Assembly (NCBI RefSeq): GCF_000284375.1
Contig: NC_017249.1
Span: 3,946,001-4,010,000, forward strand
DNA from: Bradyrhizobium japonicum USDA 6
Lineage (GTDB): Bacteria > Pseudomonadota > Alphaproteobacteria > Rhizobiales > Xanthobacteraceae
Direction: 5' to 3'
DNA: 64,000 nucleotides
Below, in pieces: positions 61,434 through 64,000 of this stretch. The notes beneath the pieces are model-generated. The model worked only from the letters and a program-made list of their open reading frames with translations, was not told where the DNA came from and ran no database searches. Position numbers and translations under genes: made by a program. Position 1 is the stretch's first letter; each line of letters begins with the position of its first letter.

Positions 61434-64000
61434 TCACACGATCAGATCGTGCGGCACGTGGGCGTGAGCTGAGCCTGCGCCGTGAACCGGATCAATATGC
61501 GGCGGGGACGGTTCAGGCATCGACGCCGCCCTGAATCCGTGGGCGACGCCAGCATGTTCGTGATGACCGGACGGGTCCGAAGGATCGTCCCATCCTGCGC
61601 TGAGCTCTGAATGGTGGCCATGCAAAGCGCCATCCCTGATGGCGTAGGATTCGACCGCCGCGTGCCAGGGCGCGGGCGCAATGTCACCCGAACCGTCAGA
61701 GCCGTGCTGCTTGAAATGAAATGAGTCCCCGAGGTGAACCGAAGCACCTCGAGGAAGGCCGTTCTCGGCTATCGGGTCCCCATGATGATGCTCGCGCAGG
61801 TGATTTTCGTGGTGTGACGTCTCGATGGAGTCTGGGCTGGACTCGATGCTTGGATCGACCGTGGACGGTGCGACCGGGCCGCTGTCCTTGGAGGCCACAC
61901 TCTCCCGAGCGGGCTCGAACGGTGCCAACTTGTCGAATACGAACCTATTCTCCGCGACTGCCGTGGGATGAAGCTGGTTGACGGGCTGCACGTGGCTCAC
62001 CGCGGAGGCCACGTTCTCGCCGGTGGGCGCGTCCGACCGCGTGTTCGTATCGTCGGGCTGAACGAACTGGGTGTGCCTGACGAGGGCAATCCGGTCGCAA
62101 TCGGCATCGAGCCTGCACCCGCTCGCCTTCGCAGCTTGCCCGGGCCCGTCTCCGTCGATCAGGACGGTTCGCTCATGGACGATTTCGCCCGATGAGAGGC
62201 TGGTCACCGTCGTCGGGCTAATGGTCGCGTCCTTGTCCGCGCCCGGTTCGAGATTGGTCGGCTCGGCTGCCGTCGCATGACTCGACGTTTCCAGCGCGAG
62301 CATGAAATCCGACGTCTGGACGGTGGAGAAGCCATCGAGATGGACTTCCACCAGACTGGAATCGCCGATGCTCAGGCTTTGATCCGTCGGATTGACGTAA
62401 ACGATGGTCTGGTTCGCCGAGCTGTCGTAGAGCCAGGCGATCGTATGTGCGGGCACCGTCGTGCTGGAGGGGTCGAGTGCCAGAACGGAGAGGGTGAGCG
62501 CGCCGAGTGCCATCAGGTCGCTCCGCTCGGAGTCTGCCTTGAAGCCGGAGATGATATCAGGGCGCGCTGCACTGGAATTCGACGTCGAGGCAAAGACGAA
62601 ATGATCGTCTCTGGAGCCGCCAGCAAGAAGGGTCTGTTCGTGTCCGTCGTGAGAGGTGTCGCCACCGCCGCTTGCGCCGATCTTGCCGTGATCCGGACTT
62701 TCGGCGGAGACACGGATGCCACCCGTGTTCGCGTCATGGGTGCTCGCAGCCACCGTCGGACCGGCGGTAAAAGCTCGCGCAACCGCATTGTCTTCGGGGG
62801 GCGCGGCGGTGTGGGGCGGATCGGCGGCATCGAGAGCCGCCGCGTGGCCGAAATGGTCGCGATCGTCGGCGCCGTGGATTGTGATAGCTATGGTCTGTTC
62901 CGTCCCATCGATGGTCGTGACCGCAAAGGTGTCGGTCAAAGTCTCGCAGGAAGAAAGCGCCTGCACGGCACAGTTGGTGGTGTCGAGCGTGTAGGTCCAC
63001 ACACCGGCGGCGGTCATCGTGAAAGTGCCGTAGCCGCCCGCGCTCCGTGTCGCACAAGTGATCGGCGTGAATGTGTTCGGCGCGTTGTCGACGTCGGTGT
63101 CGGTCAGTCTGCCGCTCGCCGTCGGCTTGCCATGTTCCCTGCAATCGGGCTCGGTCACCGAGCCGGTGATGCAGCCGTGGATGATGGCCGGATCGTTCGT
63201 GCCGTGGATGGTGACCGTCACCACCTGCGCGGTGCCGTCGATGGTGGTCACGGTGAAGGTATCGGTCAGGGTGTCGCAGGCGTTCAGCGCCTGCACGACG
63301 CAATTGGTGTTATCGAGCGTGTAGGTCCAGACGCCGTCAGCCGTCATCCGGAAGCAGCCGTAACCGTGGTCGCTCGTCCTCGGCTCGGTCACCGGCGTGA
63401 AGCTGTCGGGAGTATTGTCGACATCCGCATCTGCAAGCTTGCCGGTCGCGATCGGAGTCCCGGGCTTCCAACATGCGGCTTCCGTCACGGTGCCGGTCGT
63501 CGCCCCGGAAATGATGGCAGCATCGTTGGCGCCATTGATCGTGATGGTAATCAATTGCGGGGTGCCGCCGATGCTGGTCACCGTGAAGGTGTCGGTCAGC
63601 GTCTTGCCGATGTTGAGAGCCTGCACTGCGCTGTTGGATTGATCGAGCGTGTAGCTCCAGACGCCGTCGGCGGTCATCGTGAAAGTGCCGTAGCCGTGTG
63701 CACTCTTCGTCGGGGAATTGACAGCCGTGAAAGTGTTGGCGGGGTCGTCGACGTCGATATCCGAAAGCTTGCCGGTTGTGACAGAGGGGCCGGATGCGGC
63801 ATTGGCGACTGCGGCATTGGCGACGCCGCCCAATTCGACTGACGTGCCGGTCGTCGTGCCGGAGATGATCGCCGCGTCGTCGGCCCCGTTGATGTTGATC
63901 GTGAAGGCTTGTTGAGTCGAAAGCGACCCGTCGGACACGGTGATCACAAAGCTATCGGTGGTCGGCGTCTTCAGCGCATTGATCGCGCCACTGTCGGGAA
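61434..64000 (-). CDS. Large VCBS-repeat surface or secreted protein (C-terminal part)
   Basis: The frame is open from the window end to the stop at 61434, ~855 residues; the N-terminus is outside. Four VCBS-type repeats of ~100 residues are seen ('GYGTFTMTADGVWSYTLD...TLTDTFTV...ITINGANDAAII'), the first partial. An RTX-like segment follows ('LLAGGSRDDHFVFAS', 'ISGFKADSERSDLMALG'), then a disordered ~230-residue His/Asp/Ser/Pro-rich tail ending 'HVPHDLIV'. Type I secretion is likely from the RTX-like block. Repeats 2-4 carry Cys at matching positions, rare in such proteins. Function probably adhesion or biofilm matrix; no transporter genes are in view. Confidence 0.85.
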   Translation of the reverse strand, partial: PDSGAINALKTPTTDSFVITVSDGSLSTQQAFTININGADDAAIISGTTTGTSVELGGVANAAVANAASGPSVTTGKLSDIDVDDPANTFTAVNSPTKSAHGYGTFTMTADGVWSYTLDQSNSAVQALNIGKTLTDTFTVTSIGGTPQLITITINGANDAAIISGATTGTVTEAACWKPGTPIATGKLADADVDNTPDSFTPVTEPRTSDHGYGCFRMTADGVWTYTLDNTNCVVQALNACDTLTDTFTVTTIDGTAQVVTVTIHGTNDPAIIHGCITGSVTEPDCREHGKPTASGRLTDTDVDNAPNTFTPITCATRSAGGYGTFTMTAAGVWTYTLDTTNCAVQALSSCETLTDTFAVTTIDGTEQTIAITIHGADDRDHFGHAAALDAADPPHTAAPPEDNAVARAFTAGPTVAASTHDANTGGIRVSAESPDHGKIGASGGGDTSHDGHEQTLLAGGSRDDHFVFASTSNSSAARPDIISGFKADSERSDLMALGALTLSVLALDPSSTTVPAHTIAWLYDSSANQTIVYVNPTDQSLSIGDSSLVEVHLDGFSTVQTSDFMLALETSSHATAAEPTNLEPGADKDATISPTTVTSLSSGEIVHERTVLIDGDGPGQAAKASGCRLDADCDRIALVRHTQFVQPDDTNTRSDAPTGENVASAVSHVQPVNQLHPTAVAENRFVFDKLAPFEPARESVASKDSGPVAPSTVDPSIESSPDSIETSHHENHLREHHHGDPIAENGLPRGASVHLGDSFHFKQHGSDGSGDIAPAPWHAAVESYAIRDGALHGHHSELSAGWDDPSDPSGHHEHAGVAHGFRAASMPEPSPPHIDPVHGAGSAHAHVPHDLIV

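Overview
The window is alphaproteobacterial DNA, high in GC, and most resembles Bradyrhizobium. Three things point there: a CtrA/sigma-54-type polar ('thick') flagellum cluster with FlbT, FlaF, FliX and large flagellins of about 535 residues; several families of Bradyrhizobium-like intergenic palindromes; and single-copy genes such as TrxR-like ferredoxin-NADP reductase, EcfG-style stress genes and Cys-poor DksA. No rRNA, tRNA, CRISPR, insertion sequence or prophage was seen.

Layout. 0-6 kb: end of a ferredoxin-NADP reductase gene, a DUF2147 protein, two proteins of unknown function, a TonB-dependent siderophore receptor and a small exported protein. 6.2-14.3 kb: a complete catabolic locus for D-glucarate and galactarate, all on the minus strand: MFS permease, LysR regulator, KdgD, GudD, ketoglutarate-semialdehyde dehydrogenase and a GarD-type dehydratase. 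Together these would take both sugar acids to 2-oxoglutarate. 14.5-29.2 kb: mixed housekeeping and stress genes (SGNH hydrolase, UPF0104 membrane protein, YciE-type ferritin-like protein, DHA2 exporter, MHYT-GGDEF-EAL protein, MocR regulator divergent from a DUF1127 protein, universal stress protein, SixA phosphatase, FAD oxidoreductase, MsrB).

29.4-60.6 kb is a flagellar island. It holds flgE-flgK-flgL, flbT, two flagellin genes, flaF, a FlaG-like gene, flgI-flgJ-flgN, fliX, flgF-flgG-flgA-flgH, and fliL-fliM-DUF6468-motE-like. Two non-flagellar blocks lie inside it. At 35.6-40.8 kb a tight four-gene operon encodes a GT-A-like glycosyltransferase, a PLP aminotransferase-fold enzyme, an ATP-grasp ligase and a PLP decarboxylase. 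It looks like a small biosynthetic pathway and has a full TTAA-N7-TTAA (CtrA-type) box in its promoter. At 49.2-53.6 kb there is redox/stress cargo (two HxlR-reductase divergent pairs, DksA, a hydratase).

Regulatory sequence fits the Caulobacter-type hierarchy. -24/-12 (sigma-54) promoters can be read upstream of flgE, flgI and flgF. CtrA-type boxes lie before fliX/flgI, fliL, the biosynthetic operon, and, in an array of five TTAA quartets, before the second flagellin gene.

60.6-64 kb: two small genes of unknown function, then the 3' end of a large VCBS-repeat surface or secreted protein that runs off the window. It has unusual paired cysteines and a His-rich tail.
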